Shown: positions 54,022 to 61,996 of the stretch, in pieces | How the letters are laid out: each line of letters starts with the position of its first letter | Position numbering within the stretch: position 1 is the first letter of the stretch | Source of the DNA: Streptomyces plumbidurans | Lineage (GTDB): Bacteria > Actinomycetota > Actinomycetes > Streptomycetales > Streptomycetaceae | NCBI RefSeq assembly: GCF_019857225.1 | Contig: NZ_JAFJSY010000002.1 | Location: 124,001 to 188,000, forward strand | Direction of reading: 5' to 3' | Length of the DNA: 64,000 bases | The notes under the pieces: generated by a model | The model's input: only the letters and a program-made list of their open reading frames with translations | Told to the model about the DNA's origin: nothing | The model's database searches: none | Position numbers and translations under genes: made by a program

Positions 54022-54759
54022 TCAGGACTCCGCGATCCGCAGCCGCCGCTCCCGCAGCCACTGGTAGTGCGGCAGGTGGTACCGGTAGTACGGGCCGAGC
54101 ACCGGGTGGTCCTCGACCTCCGTCGCTCCGGCGCTGGGGCGACGCGTGACACCGGTGCTCGCGGCCACCTCGGTGTGCCAGCGCAGCGTCTTCTCCCAGC
54201 CGGGCAGCACCGAGGGGGACCAGGACAGCGCCTGAGGCCGGAACTCCAGTCCCACCGCCCGGCAGTACGCGCGGACGGTGGCTTCCGGGCGGTCCACGAA
54301 GTCGTCGGAGTCGACCACCACCGGTTCGCCGCCCGCCCCGCGCACCGCTTCGTGGATCTCCCGGACCCGGGCGAAGCCGATCTCGTCCCGGGTGAGCTGC
54401 GGGTTGAGTCGGTGATGCGACGCGATGGCCTCGCGCGGATGCCGCACGAGGAACGTGTGAGCGGCCTCCCGCAGGAAGTCGTCGGCGGCGAGCACCCCCG
54501 GGTAGTGGAAGTCGGTGGTGTCCTTCACGAACACCGGTGTGCGCTCGGCCAGGGACAGCAGCTCGTCCATCAGCGTCCGCTCGTCCGTGCAGGACACGCC
54601 TGCGACCTCGGCGGTGCCGAAGTCCTTCAGGTGTGAGAACGGCTCGTGGAGCACCGTGAAGTCGCCGCGCTCGTGCATCATGCGGGCGAAGGCCGTGGAC
54701 CGGCAGCGCGGCGGGCTCCACAGCACCAGCAGCCGAGGTCCGGACTCAGAGGGCGGCAT
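54022..54759 (-). CDS. PAPS-dependent sulfotransferase
   Basis: A 245-aa P-loop sulfotransferase. The 5'-phosphosulfate loop is SPPRCRST (15-22), and the 3'-phosphate motif is RHPREAIAS (106-114). Such enzymes move sulfate from PAPS to a hydroxyl. In vazabitide/azinomycin-type biosynthesis, sulfate on the diamino-dihydroxy-heptanoate chain is the leaving group for aziridine closure, so this enzyme is the natural candidate for that step here (established logic applied by inference). Its start lies within the end of the upstream thioesterase gene (14-nt overlap), and it is the last gene of the operon. Confidence 0.88.
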   Translation of the reverse strand: MPPSESGPRLLVLWSPPRCRSTAFARMMHERGDFTVLHEPFSHLKDFGTAEVAGVSCTDERTLMDELLSLAERTPVFVKDTTDFHYPGVLAADDFLREAAHTFLVRHPREAIASHHRLNPQLTRDEIGFARVREIHEAVRGAGGEPVVVDSDDFVDRPEATVRAYCRAVGLEFRPQALSWSPSVLPGWEKTLRWHTEVAASTGVTRRPSAGATEVEDHPVLGPYYRYHLPHYQWLRERRLRIAES

Positions 54760-55513
54760 CGCGTTCTCCCGTCGTCCTGCTGTGCACCGCGTGCTGGACG
54801 GCCTGCGCTACTTCCGCGCGGTGCTCGGTGAGGAAGAAGTGGCCGCCGGGGCGTACACGCAGTTCGAACCCGGAGCAGGTCTCGTCCCCCCAGCCCCGCA
54901 TGGCCTCGGGTGGGACCTCGGGGTCGCGGTCGCCGCACCAGGCCAGGATCGGGCAGTCCAGCGGCACCCCGGGTCGGTAGTGGTACCGCTCGATGAGCGA
55001 GAAGTCCGAGCGCATCATCGGCAGCAGCAGGTCCAGCAGTTCGTCGTGCGCGAGGATCTCCTCGTCGATGCAGCCGTAGTCCCGCAGGACGCCCATGAAC
55101 TCCGGCCGGGGCAGGGAGCTCACCGGCTGCAGCGGCCGCCCGATCGGGGGCGCGGGCCGCCCGCTGACGAACAGGTGCCCGACCCTGTGTCCCCGCGCCC
55201 GCAGGCGCCGGGCGGTCTCGAACGCCAGGATGGCCCCCATGCTGTGCCCGAACAGCAGCGGCACGGTCGGCGCGGCCGCGATCAGCCCCGCGACCTCGTC
55301 GGTGACGGTGTCGAGCGACGTCGCCAGGGGTTCCGTCATGCGGGCGCCCCGCCCCGGCAACTGGACGGGCACCAGCTCGACGGAGCCGTTGACGTACTCG
55401 GCCCAGTCGGCGTAGTAGCTCGCCGAACCGCCGGCGAACGGGAAGCAGTACAGGCTGTGGCGCGCGGTGGAGGAACGAAACCTCCGGTCGAACCAGGAGC
55501 CGGCGCCGCTCAC
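54746..55513 (-). CDS. Type II thioesterase (canonical Ser)
   Basis: A 255-aa alpha/beta-hydrolase thioesterase, with LYCFPFAGGSASYY near residue 21 and the canonical elbow FGHSMGA with Ser91. Asp and His of the triad are in WCGDRDPEV and PGGHFFLTEH. It is the only one of the three thioesterases here with a serine nucleophile. Its GTG overlaps the P450 stop by 4 nt, and it follows a carrier protein plus P450, so it may free the oxidised acyl group from that carrier or do general editing. Confidence 0.9.
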   Translation of the reverse strand: MSGAGSWFDRRFRSSTARHSLYCFPFAGGSASYYADWAEYVNGSVELVPVQLPGRGARMTEPLATSLDTVTDEVAGLIAAAPTVPLLFGHSMGAILAFETARRLRARGHRVGHLFVSGRPAPPIGRPLQPVSSLPRPEFMGVLRDYGCIDEEILAHDELLDLLLPMMRSDFSLIERYHYRPGVPLDCPILAWCGDRDPEVPPEAMRGWGDETCSGFELRVRPGGHFFLTEHRAEVAQAVQHAVHSRTTGERDAAL

Positions 55514-56790
55514 CGGCCGGCCTCCGCACGGTCCGTACGACACCCCGGGCGGGGCAACAGCCGCATCGGCATCCGCTTGTATCCCGCGACGAAGTTGGAC
55601 GCCAGATGGGCGACCTCGCCCGCCGGCTCCACGGCCTCGACGAGGTCGAGCAGCTCGTCGAGGAGGATGCGCAGGGCCAGGGTCGCCAGGCCAGCGCCGA
55701 TGCAGTAGTGCGGCCCGACACCGAAGGCGACATGACGGTTGGGGTGCCGGGTGACGTCGAAGCGGAACGGATCCGTGAAGACGCGCTCGTCGCGGTTGGC
55801 GGACCCCAGCCACACACTGACCGGCTCGCCCGCGCGTATCAGCCGTCCGTGCAACTCGACGTCGCGCACGGCGTAGCGCATGAAGTGGCTGGCCGGCGAC
55901 GCCCAGCGCAACACCTCCTGCACGCACCGTTCGCGCAGTTCCGGATTGTCGCGGACCTTGGCGAACTGCTCCGGTTGCTCCCCCATCATCGACACCATCG
56001 TGCACACCGCATGCGGGGTGGTGACGTTCGCTCCGAGCAGGAGCGCGTAGCAGTTCAGCATCAACTGCCGTTCGCTGAGCGGGTCCTCGTCGAGGTCCAT
56101 CGACCGCAGAATGCCGATCAGGTCGGTGCCCGGATCGGTGCGCGGGCGCCGGGTGACCTCCGTACGGAAGAAGTCGAACAGCTCGTGGTGCGCCTGGCGG
56201 ACAGTGGCGGTCGGGGAGCCGGTGGAGTAGTCCGGGTCGTCGTAGGCGACCGTCATCGTGGTCAGCTCCGCCATGCGCGGCCAGTGTTCGCTCGGCAGCC
56301 CCATCAGCGTGCCGGTGAACGCCATCGGGAACATCAGCGCGGCCTGGGCGACGTCGAAGACCGACCCGTCTAGGGCCGGCTGCAGCAGCCGGCGCACCTG
56401 CGCCCGGATGGAGCCCTCCTGGCCGGCCACCGCACGCGGGGTGAGGGCGCGGTTCAGCGGCTCCCGCAGCTGCCGGTGCCGGGGCGGGTCGGTGTCCGGC
56501 ATCATGTCGTCGGACGCGATGTCCGGCATGCTCAGGTCGATGATGCACAGCATGGTGCCGCGCCGGGAGGAGAACGTCGGGTGGTCCCGCAGCACCCGGT
56601 GCACGTCGTCGTACCGGGTCAGCACCCAGAACGGCTCGCGTCCGTCGCCCGGGTCGCAGCGGTGGGCGGGGCTGTTCTCCCGCAGGTGCGCCCACAGGGC
56701 GTGCGGGTCGCCCGACGCGTAGTACGCGGAGTCCAGCAGGTCGGCGTCGCGGAACGACACCGGAGCGAACGGCGGTGTGGACAGCAGCAT
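55510..56790 (-). CDS. Cytochrome P450 (operon with stand-alone carrier)
   Basis: A 426-aa P450. The haem loop is FGVGPHYCIG with Cys363, the I-helix is GANVTT (253-258, Asn-Val where Gly/Glu-Asp/Thr is usual) and the K-helix EVLR is at 292-295. It begins 1 bp after the stop of the small carrier-protein gene, which suggests that its substrate is bound to that carrier. Hydroxylation of a carrier-bound amino acid is the usual task of such pairs. It could also act on the azabicyclic amino acid. The ATG reading MLLSTPPFAP gives the expected N-terminus. Confidence 0.9.
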   Translation of the reverse strand: MLLSTPPFAPVSFRDADLLDSAYYASGDPHALWAHLRENSPAHRCDPGDGREPFWVLTRYDDVHRVLRDHPTFSSRRGTMLCIIDLSMPDIASDDMMPDTDPPRHRQLREPLNRALTPRAVAGQEGSIRAQVRRLLQPALDGSVFDVAQAALMFPMAFTGTLMGLPSEHWPRMAELTTMTVAYDDPDYSTGSPTATVRQAHHELFDFFRTEVTRRPRTDPGTDLIGILRSMDLDEDPLSERQLMLNCYALLLGANVTTPHAVCTMVSMMGEQPEQFAKVRDNPELRERCVQEVLRWASPASHFMRYAVRDVELHGRLIRAGEPVSVWLGSANRDERVFTDPFRFDVTRHPNRHVAFGVGPHYCIGAGLATLALRILLDELLDLVEAVEPAGEVAHLASNFVAGYKRMPMRLLPRPGCRTDRAEAGR

Positions 56791-56791
56791 C

Positions 56792-57079
56792 TCAGACTCC
56801 TCCCGCCCGCTCGGCGACCCGGGCGTCCACCACGTCGGCGAGCTCCGCGACGCCGGTGGCGCGGTAGAAATCCCCGACCGGCACCCGGACCCCCAGCTCA
56901 TCGGTGATCGTGTCCAGCAACTCGATCGCCGACAGGGACGTCCCGCCGAGGACGAAGAAGTCGTCGTCCTGCCGGACGTCCCCGACCCGCAGCACGCGTT
57001 CGTACAGTTCGGCGATCCGCTCGCCGGTGGGGCGGGCGGACTGCTGCGCAGGGGTGCCCGCCTGTGCGGGACCGTGCAT
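56792..57079 (-). CDS. Stand-alone peptidyl/acyl carrier protein
   Basis: A ~95-aa carrier protein. The phosphopantetheine site is in DDDFFVLGGTSLSAIELL, with Ser of GGTS near residue 48. The body forms the usual four-helix bundle, and a short tail is Ala/Gly-rich. The ATG is preferred since AAAAGG lies 8 nt upstream; a GTG three codons earlier overlaps the transketolase stop. It would present a substrate to the P450 immediately downstream. It must be loaded by an A domain in trans, or by transfer from another protein. Confidence 0.87.
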   Translation of the reverse strand: MHGPAQAGTPAQQSARPTGERIAELYERVLRVGDVRQDDDFFVLGGTSLSAIELLDTITDELGVRVPVGDFYRATGVAELADVVDARVAERAGGV

Positions 57080-57084
57080 GTCGA

Positions 57085-58062
57085 TCACCTTTTCCCAATC
57101 TCGATCACCTGCGTCGCGGCGGCGCGGATCGCCGCCGCGCTGACGCCCGACTCCTCCAGCGCCTCCCGGTGGCCGCGCACCACCGTGCCCACCGGCCCGT
57201 TCACGGCCACGCGGCGGTGCGGCACCGGGCAGTGCGCGCCGACGGCCTCGGCGACGGCGTCACCGAGTCCGCCCCGCGGTCGGTGCTCCTCCACCGTGAC
57301 CAGCGCCCCGGTGGTCCGGGCCGCCGCGAGCACGGCCCGCGAGTCCAGCGGGCTGAGCGTGTGAATCTGGATCACCTGGCAGGACACACCGTCGTCGGCC
57401 AGGGCATCGGCGGCTTCCAGCGCCATGAGCACGGGCTGTGGCCCCATGGCGATCACCGTCACGTCGGTCCCGGGCCGCAGCCGGCCGGCGCGGCCGAGGT
57501 GGAACGGCGGCCGTCCGCCGTGCACCGAGGGGGTGGCCGAACGGCCCAGCCGCAGGTACGCGGGCCCGTCCACGGCGTGCAGGGCTCGCACGGCGGGCTC
57601 GATCTCGGCGGCGTCCGCCGGCACCACGACCGCCAGGTCCATCAGGGCGCGGGTTACGGCCAGATCCTCCAGTGCGTAGTGGCTGCTGCCGAAGTGCGCC
57701 GCGGAGAGGCCGCCGTGTGTGGCGACGATCCGGACCGGCAACCGGTGGCCCACGATGTCCGCCTTGAGCTGTTCGGCCGCGCGCAGGGTGGCGAAGGCGG
57801 CCATCGTGTGCGCGTACGGCCGGTAGCCGCGCGAGGCGAGACCCGCCGCGATGCCGAACATGTTGGCCTCGGCGATGCCGACGTTGACGTACCGGTCGGG
57901 AAACCGGGCGCCGAAGGTGGACTCCAGCCCCCCGGTGTCCGAGTCGAGGCAGATCACCCGCTCGTCGACGGCGGCGAGGTCGAGCAGCGCGTCCCGGTAG
58001 ACCCTGCGCGGGTCCGCCGGCTGCGGGTCCGCCGGCTCCGGGCCGGTCGCGGGGGCCGTCAC
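57085..58062 (-). CDS. Transketolase, C-terminal subunit
   Basis: A 325-aa protein equal to the pyrimidine-binding plus C-terminal domains of transketolase/DXS-type enzymes. The catalytic glutamate that activates thiamine diphosphate is Glu65 in VGIAEANMFG. The C-terminal domain reads TVIAMGPQPVLMALEAAD. It is paired with the N-terminal subunit gene by a GTGA overlap. In AmCP-mediated azabicycle pathways such a split transketolase adds a two-carbon ketol unit to the LysW-bound glutamate semialdehyde; this is inferred for the present cluster. Confidence 0.9.
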   Translation of the reverse strand: MTAPATGPEPADPQPADPRRVYRDALLDLAAVDERVICLDSDTGGLESTFGARFPDRYVNVGIAEANMFGIAAGLASRGYRPYAHTMAAFATLRAAEQLKADIVGHRLPVRIVATHGGLSAAHFGSSHYALEDLAVTRALMDLAVVVPADAAEIEPAVRALHAVDGPAYLRLGRSATPSVHGGRPPFHLGRAGRLRPGTDVTVIAMGPQPVLMALEAADALADDGVSCQVIQIHTLSPLDSRAVLAAARTTGALVTVEEHRPRGGLGDAVAEAVGAHCPVPHRRVAVNGPVGTVVRGHREALEESGVSAAAIRAAATQVIEIGKR

Positions 58063-58841
58063 GCCGGTGCCTTCGCGTCCAGCGCGGCGAGCGCGCGCCG
58101 TACCAGCGCGGGACGCAGGGTCGCGTAGTGGCTCGAGGCCTTCCCCTCCAGGAAGGGCACGCCACGGCCCTTGACCGTGCCGGCGACGACCGCCACCGGC
58201 CGTCCGGCCGGCTCGCCCAGTGCCTTCCCCAGGGAGCCGAGGTCGTGTCCGTCCACCGTGCGGGTCAGCCAGCCGAACGCGGTGAACTTGTCGGCCAGCG
58301 GTTCGAGCGAGACGCAGCCTTCCGTGGGACCGGTGATCTGCAGTTCGTTGCGGTCCACGACGGCGACCAGGTTGTCGAGCGCCCGGTGCCCGGCGTACAT
58401 CGCCGCTTCCCAGACGCTGCCCTCCTGCAGTTCGCCGTCGCCCAGCAGCACGTAGACGTGGCCCGTGCCGCCGCCCAGCCGTTCGGCCAGGGCGAGACCG
58501 ATGCCGAGACTCAGACCATGACCGAGGGAACCCGTGGCGAACTCGACGCCCGGCAGGCCCTGCGGGGGATGCCCGAACAGGCGGCTACCCGGCCGCGTGT
58601 AGCCGGCCAGCTCCTCCGCGTCGATCCGCCCGGCGGCTGCCAGGGCCGCGTACAGGGCGGGTGCCGCGTGCCCCTTGCTGAGCACGAAGGCGTCCCGCTC
58701 GGTCATCACGTCGAAGTAGAGCGAGGTCAGGATGTCCACGCAGGACAGGCTTCCGCCCACGTGTGCGCCGTGCGGGCCGCCGGCCATGCGCACGACCTCA
58801 CGGCGCAGACCGTGCGCCACGGCGCGCAGATCCTCTCCCAT
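58059..58841 (-). CDS. Transketolase, N-terminal (thiamine diphosphate-binding) subunit
   Basis: A 260-aa protein. The thiamine diphosphate/Mg motif runs from GDG (134-136) to N165 in VVDRNELQ. Histidines of the transketolase active site are visible in PHGAHVGG (His24/27) and LSKGHAAPALY (His58), plus ATGSLGHGLS. It forms a complete transketolase with the C-terminal subunit encoded next. Splitting into two chains is common for secondary-metabolism transketolases. It begins 1 bp after the aminotransferase stop. Confidence 0.9.
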   Translation of the reverse strand: MGEDLRAVAHGLRREVVRMAGGPHGAHVGGSLSCVDILTSLYFDVMTERDAFVLSKGHAAPALYAALAAAGRIDAEELAGYTRPGSRLFGHPPQGLPGVEFATGSLGHGLSLGIGLALAERLGGGTGHVYVLLGDGELQEGSVWEAAMYAGHRALDNLVAVVDRNELQITGPTEGCVSLEPLADKFTAFGWLTRTVDGHDLGSLGKALGEPAGRPVAVVAGTVKGRGVPFLEGKASSHYATLRPALVRRALAALDAKAPA

Positions 58842-58842
58842 G

Positions 58843-60132
58843 TCAGTCTCCCGCCGCGTCGTGCCGCCAGTCGCGGTCGGCGGGTTGCGCCCGGGCCATC
58901 CGACGCACCAGGCCGAGGTGCTCCCAGACCTTCTCGAACCCGTCGGCGTACGCCGCGAGGGCGGCGGCTGCGTTCGGGCCGAGGTGGCGCCGCTGCAGGC
59001 AGAGCGTGCCGTCCACGGTGGCGCAGCTGACGGGGTGAGCGGCCGCAACCTCCTCCAGTGAGGTCTCGCCGCGGAACGCCGGATGCGCGGGCAGCGGGGC
59101 CACCTGGTACTGCGACACGGGCACACCCTCCGCGCGCAGCGCGCGGTGCAGCGTCCGGCGCACGGCGGACGGCGGTACGCCGGCGAGGTCCAGCTCCCCG
59201 GGAACGATGCGCAGCCTGACGATGTGCCAGGCATGCGTGCGGTCGGCGGGCACATACGGCACGCGCAGTCCGGGCAGCCGGCCCAGACGGTCCAGGAACG
59301 TGCCGACGGCGTGCTCGCGGGCCTTGGCGTAGGCGGGCAGCCGTTCCAGCTGCGACCGGGTGAAGGCGGCCTGCACCGGGCCGAGCCGGGCGTTGACGCC
59401 CGGACGGTGGGCTATGTAGCTGCGGGTGCGCGCGGGTGGCCGCTCTCCGAAGTTCCGTATCGCCACCGCCGCTCGGTACAGCGACGCCGAGTCCGTCGTG
59501 ACGAGCCCGCCTTCGCCACACGTCGGCAGGTTCTTGCTGGGGTGCAGACTGAAGCAGCCGAGCGCGCCCAGTGCTCCTGCCGCGGTGCCCCGCCAGGTCG
59601 CGCCGTGCGCCTGGGCCGCGTCCTCGATCACGGGCAGTCCGCGCCGGTCGGCCGCCTCCAGCAGCGCCTTCATGTCGGCCGGCAGGCCGTGCAGGTGCAC
59701 AGGCAGTATGGCGGCGGTACGGGGACCGAGAGCGTCGCCGGCCCGCGCCGGGTCCATGGTGAACGTGTCCGGCTCGATGTCCGCGAACACCGGGACGCCA
59801 CCGCACTGACGGACCGCCTGGGCGGTCGCGTTCATGGTGAGCGCGGGCACCACCACCTCGTCGCCCGGACCGATCCCGAGGGCGCTCAGCGCGATCTGCA
59901 GGGCCGCCGTGCCGGAGGAGACGGCGACGCAGTGGGCGGTCCCGACATGGTCCGCCCACGCCCGTTCCAGCGCGGGCACCTCGGTCTCGCCCGCCGCGGT
60001 GGAGGTGAGCCTGCCGCCGCGCAGCACGCGCAGCACGGCCTGTTCGTCCTCCGCCGTCACCACCGGCCACGGTCCCCCGTCCACGCCCGCCGGGACCGCG
60101 CGCGGTCCGCCCAGCATCGCCAGCGTGCTCAT
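58843..60132 (-). CDS. DegT/DnrJ/EryC1/StrS-family PLP aminotransferase
   Basis: A 429-aa PLP enzyme. The cofactor lysine is Lys200 in SLHPSKNLPTCGEGG, and EDAAQAHG (Asp171, Gln174) contacts the pyridine ring. The N-terminal GGPRAVPAG...GRLTS and the mobile loop are typical of the AHBA/sugar aminotransferase family, which aminates ketones of sugars and polyols. Placed between the split transketolase and the sulfotransferase operon genes, it would aminate the new keto group on the LysW-bound chain to give the 2,6-diamino acid. It overlaps the upstream gene by 4 nt (ATGA). Confidence 0.9.
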   Translation of the reverse strand: MSTLAMLGGPRAVPAGVDGGPWPVVTAEDEQAVLRVLRGGRLTSTAAGETEVPALERAWADHVGTAHCVAVSSGTAALQIALSALGIGPGDEVVVPALTMNATAQAVRQCGGVPVFADIEPDTFTMDPARAGDALGPRTAAILPVHLHGLPADMKALLEAADRRGLPVIEDAAQAHGATWRGTAAGALGALGCFSLHPSKNLPTCGEGGLVTTDSASLYRAAVAIRNFGERPPARTRSYIAHRPGVNARLGPVQAAFTRSQLERLPAYAKAREHAVGTFLDRLGRLPGLRVPYVPADRTHAWHIVRLRIVPGELDLAGVPPSAVRRTLHRALRAEGVPVSQYQVAPLPAHPAFRGETSLEEVAAAHPVSCATVDGTLCLQRRHLGPNAAAALAAYADGFEKVWEHLGLVRRMARAQPADRDWRHDAAGD

Positions 60133-61142
60133 CGCGGACCTCCGGCGAGCCGCTCGAGGTGCGTCAGGCAGTGTTCCCAGGCCCCTACCAGGTTCCTGCC
60201 CAGCGTCAGCAGGCGACGCAGGTCCGGCTGCCGTTCCGCCGTCCCGTGGGCCGCCAACATCCGCAGTCCCGTCCATCCGTGGGCCACTCGGTCCACCCAC
60301 CGACCGGCCTCGGCGAGCTCCGGCCGCTGGAGCGTGCGGGCCGCGCGGGTCAGGAACCCGGCGTGCAGGGCCGCCTCGGCCTGCGCGGGCCAGCCGAGCA
60401 CGTAGACCTCGCGCAGCACCCCGGGCCCCTGCTCGGCGACCCGGTCCGGCAGCGCGCGCAGCAGTGTGTCGAGGCCCGAGGGCCCGTGCCCGGACGCGCG
60501 CAGCGCGGTCGTGTTGGCGTGGACCACCTCGCGCAGCCAGGGCCAGGTCAGCGGTGGCTGCGGACCGGTCGGGCGCACTTCCAGCCAGCGCCACGCCGGA
60601 CTGCTGCCGGCGAAGAACGGATCGCTCACATCCTCGACGCTGATGCTGCCGCGCGCCTCCTCCAGCACTCCCCGGGGCAGGGGGCCGTGGAACGCCGGCG
60701 GCATGGGGTCGGTGACGTCGTAGGCGTCGCGCTCGGCGTCGTATCCGGTGACCACCAGCAGGTGGGCCGCGTGCACATCGTGGTAGGCGGGGCGGAAGGG
60801 CAGGTGGAAGTTGTTGACGGCGGCGATCACCGGCACGCCCCGGGCCAGCGATGCCACCAGCTCCCGGTGGGCGTCGGCCGGCCCTGCGGGGCGGCGCCAG
60901 CGCAGCCGCACCGGGTGGTGGAGACAGAGGAACTCCTCGAGCGCGTCGCCCGCGGGGTGGTAGTACTCCACCGGCTCGACCGGCCCGGCGGGTGCCCAGA
61001 ACCGCCAGCCGGCGCCCAGTGCCCGCACCGGATCCCAGCCCGCCCGCTCCAGCACGTGGCCGATGTCGATCTGCAGGCAGCTGCACAGGTCGTCGTACCA
61101 GTCGACGGACCACTCGGCGCGTGCGGTGACCGGGGCCGTCAC
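60129..61142 (-). CDS. BtrH-N/C39-like protein of unclear role
   Basis: A 337-aa protein. The first ~150 residues resemble the BtrH N-terminal domain, a papain/C39-like fold: LCSCLQ gives Cys20/Cys22, FHLPFRPAYHDVHAAHLLVVTGYD gives His124/His127, and DVTDP gives Asp145. BtrH moves an aminoacyl side chain from a carrier protein in butirosin synthesis. The C-terminal half is helical and unfamiliar. The GTG overlaps the stop of the small gene upstream. Options are an acyltransferase, a protease acting on the LysW adduct, or one half of an aziridine-forming pair of the Vzb10/11 (AziU3/U2) type. None is proven. Confidence 0.65.
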   Translation of the reverse strand: MTAPVTARAEWSVDWYDDLCSCLQIDIGHVLERAGWDPVRALGAGWRFWAPAGPVEPVEYYHPAGDALEEFLCLHHPVRLRWRRPAGPADAHRELVASLARGVPVIAAVNNFHLPFRPAYHDVHAAHLLVVTGYDAERDAYDVTDPMPPAFHGPLPRGVLEEARGSISVEDVSDPFFAGSSPAWRWLEVRPTGPQPPLTWPWLREVVHANTTALRASGHGPSGLDTLLRALPDRVAEQGPGVLREVYVLGWPAQAEAALHAGFLTRAARTLQRPELAEAGRWVDRVAHGWTGLRMLAAHGTAERQPDLRRLLTLGRNLVGAWEHCLTHLERLAGGPR

Positions 61143-61723
61143 CGCACACACTCCAGCGACAGGGCGAAGACGTGCAGCGCGGGGTTGTCGGGAAGGCGCA
61201 GTCCGCACACCGGTTCCCGGCGGGTGACCGGGATCCGCACCGCCCACAGCCGGCCGCCGAGGTTCTCCTGGCGGTGGTGCGGATAGTGCAGCGCGTCGGA
61301 CCGGGCGGCGAGCACCTCCCCGAAGTGCGCCCGTGCGGGCAGGAAGTCCGACACCCGGACCCATTCCGGATCGGCCGCGCCGGAGGCGTAGTGCACGAAC
61401 GCCGTCTCCTCGCAGCGGCGTTCGGAGGTGGCGAGCAGGTGCAGCCAGTCGGCCGTCGTCCGCGGCAGTTCCAGGTACTGGCCGGCGCAGCGGACGTTGT
61501 CCGGCTCGGCGCCACCGCCGGGGACTCCCCGGAAGGGGATGCCGCCGACGGTGAGTCCGTCGTGGGGCAGCACCTCGGCGGGCAGGCTGTTACCCCAGAC
61601 GTTCAGCATGCCGCGATGCAGAGTCTTGTCCGTGGTGAGTGCGATGTTGTTCCGATACGGCGTCAAGTCGACGGTCACCACGGAATGTGTGCGCTTGGCC
61701 TCGGTCGACGCGGATTCAGTCAC
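61139..61723 (-). CDS. Hypothetical protein, first gene of the transketolase-sulfotransferase operon
   Basis: A 194-aa protein rich in beta-strand pattern (VVTVDLTPYRNNIALT near the N-terminus, then LWAVRIPVTRREPVCGLRLPDNPALHVFALSLE at the end). It looks like a small jelly-roll or carbohydrate-binding type sandwich, though I do not recognise the family. No signal peptide is present. The GTG reading VTESASTEAK is preceded by GAGAGTGGGAA. The 4-nt overlap with the BtrH-like gene suggests that the two products act together, as Vzb10/11 and AziU3/U2 do in aziridine formation. That comparison needs sequence alignment. Confidence 0.6.
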   Translation of the reverse strand: MTESASTEAKRTHSVVTVDLTPYRNNIALTTDKTLHRGMLNVWGNSLPAEVLPHDGLTVGGIPFRGVPGGGAEPDNVRCAGQYLELPRTTADWLHLLATSERRCEETAFVHYASGAADPEWVRVSDFLPARAHFGEVLAARSDALHYPHHRQENLGGRLWAVRIPVTRREPVCGLRLPDNPALHVFALSLECVR

Positions 61724-61831
61724 GTTCCCACTCTCGTCGATTGAAGTGTGTGACGGTCCGATTGTGTTAGCGTCTTTGTAGAGTCTCTGTCGAGTTCTGA
61801 CCCTAGTTGCAGACTCTTCAGGAGGCAACTT
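61724..61831. promoter_or_regulatory. Divergent promoter region between the two halves of the AmCP pathway
   Basis: A 108-bp, AT-richer spacer separates the leftward operon from the rightward lysW operon. TTGAAG (61741) and TAGCGT (61768) are possible but badly spaced promoter elements. It very likely drives both operons. Confidence 0.5.
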
Positions 61832-61996
61832 ATGACTGTATGCCCTGAATGCCGGGGGGCGGTTTCCGTGCCCGACGACGTCATGGCCGCCGAAATCGTC
61901 GTGTGTGGGGAGTGCTCGAGCGAGCTGGAGGTGGTGGCGGTGACGCCGACAGTGCTCGCCCTGGCCCCGGAGGTCGAAGAGGATTGGGGAGAGTGA
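61832..61996 (+). CDS. lysW: Amino-group carrier protein (LysW type)
   Basis: A 54-aa protein. Two CxxC knuckles bind zinc (CPEC at 4-7 and CGEC at 25-28), the chain is acidic, and it ends in the strictly conserved EDWGE, whose C-terminal glutamate carries the substrate's alpha-amine through an isopeptide bond. In Thermus it serves lysine and arginine synthesis; in Streptomyces, secondary-metabolite AmCPs of the vazabitide type carry glutamate-derived intermediates. GGAGG lies 6 nt before the ATG. It heads the rightward operon and overlaps lysX by 4 nt. Too short for many gene callers, but beyond doubt. Confidence 0.95.
   Translation: MTVCPECRGAVSVPDDVMAAEIVVCGECSSELEVVAVTPTVLALAPEVEEDWGE

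Noticed and set aside
61742..61831. A -35/-10 promoter pair before lysW
   Set aside because: Candidate boxes TTGAAG and TAGCGT are 21 nt apart, too far for a confident promoter, so only the region is listed.
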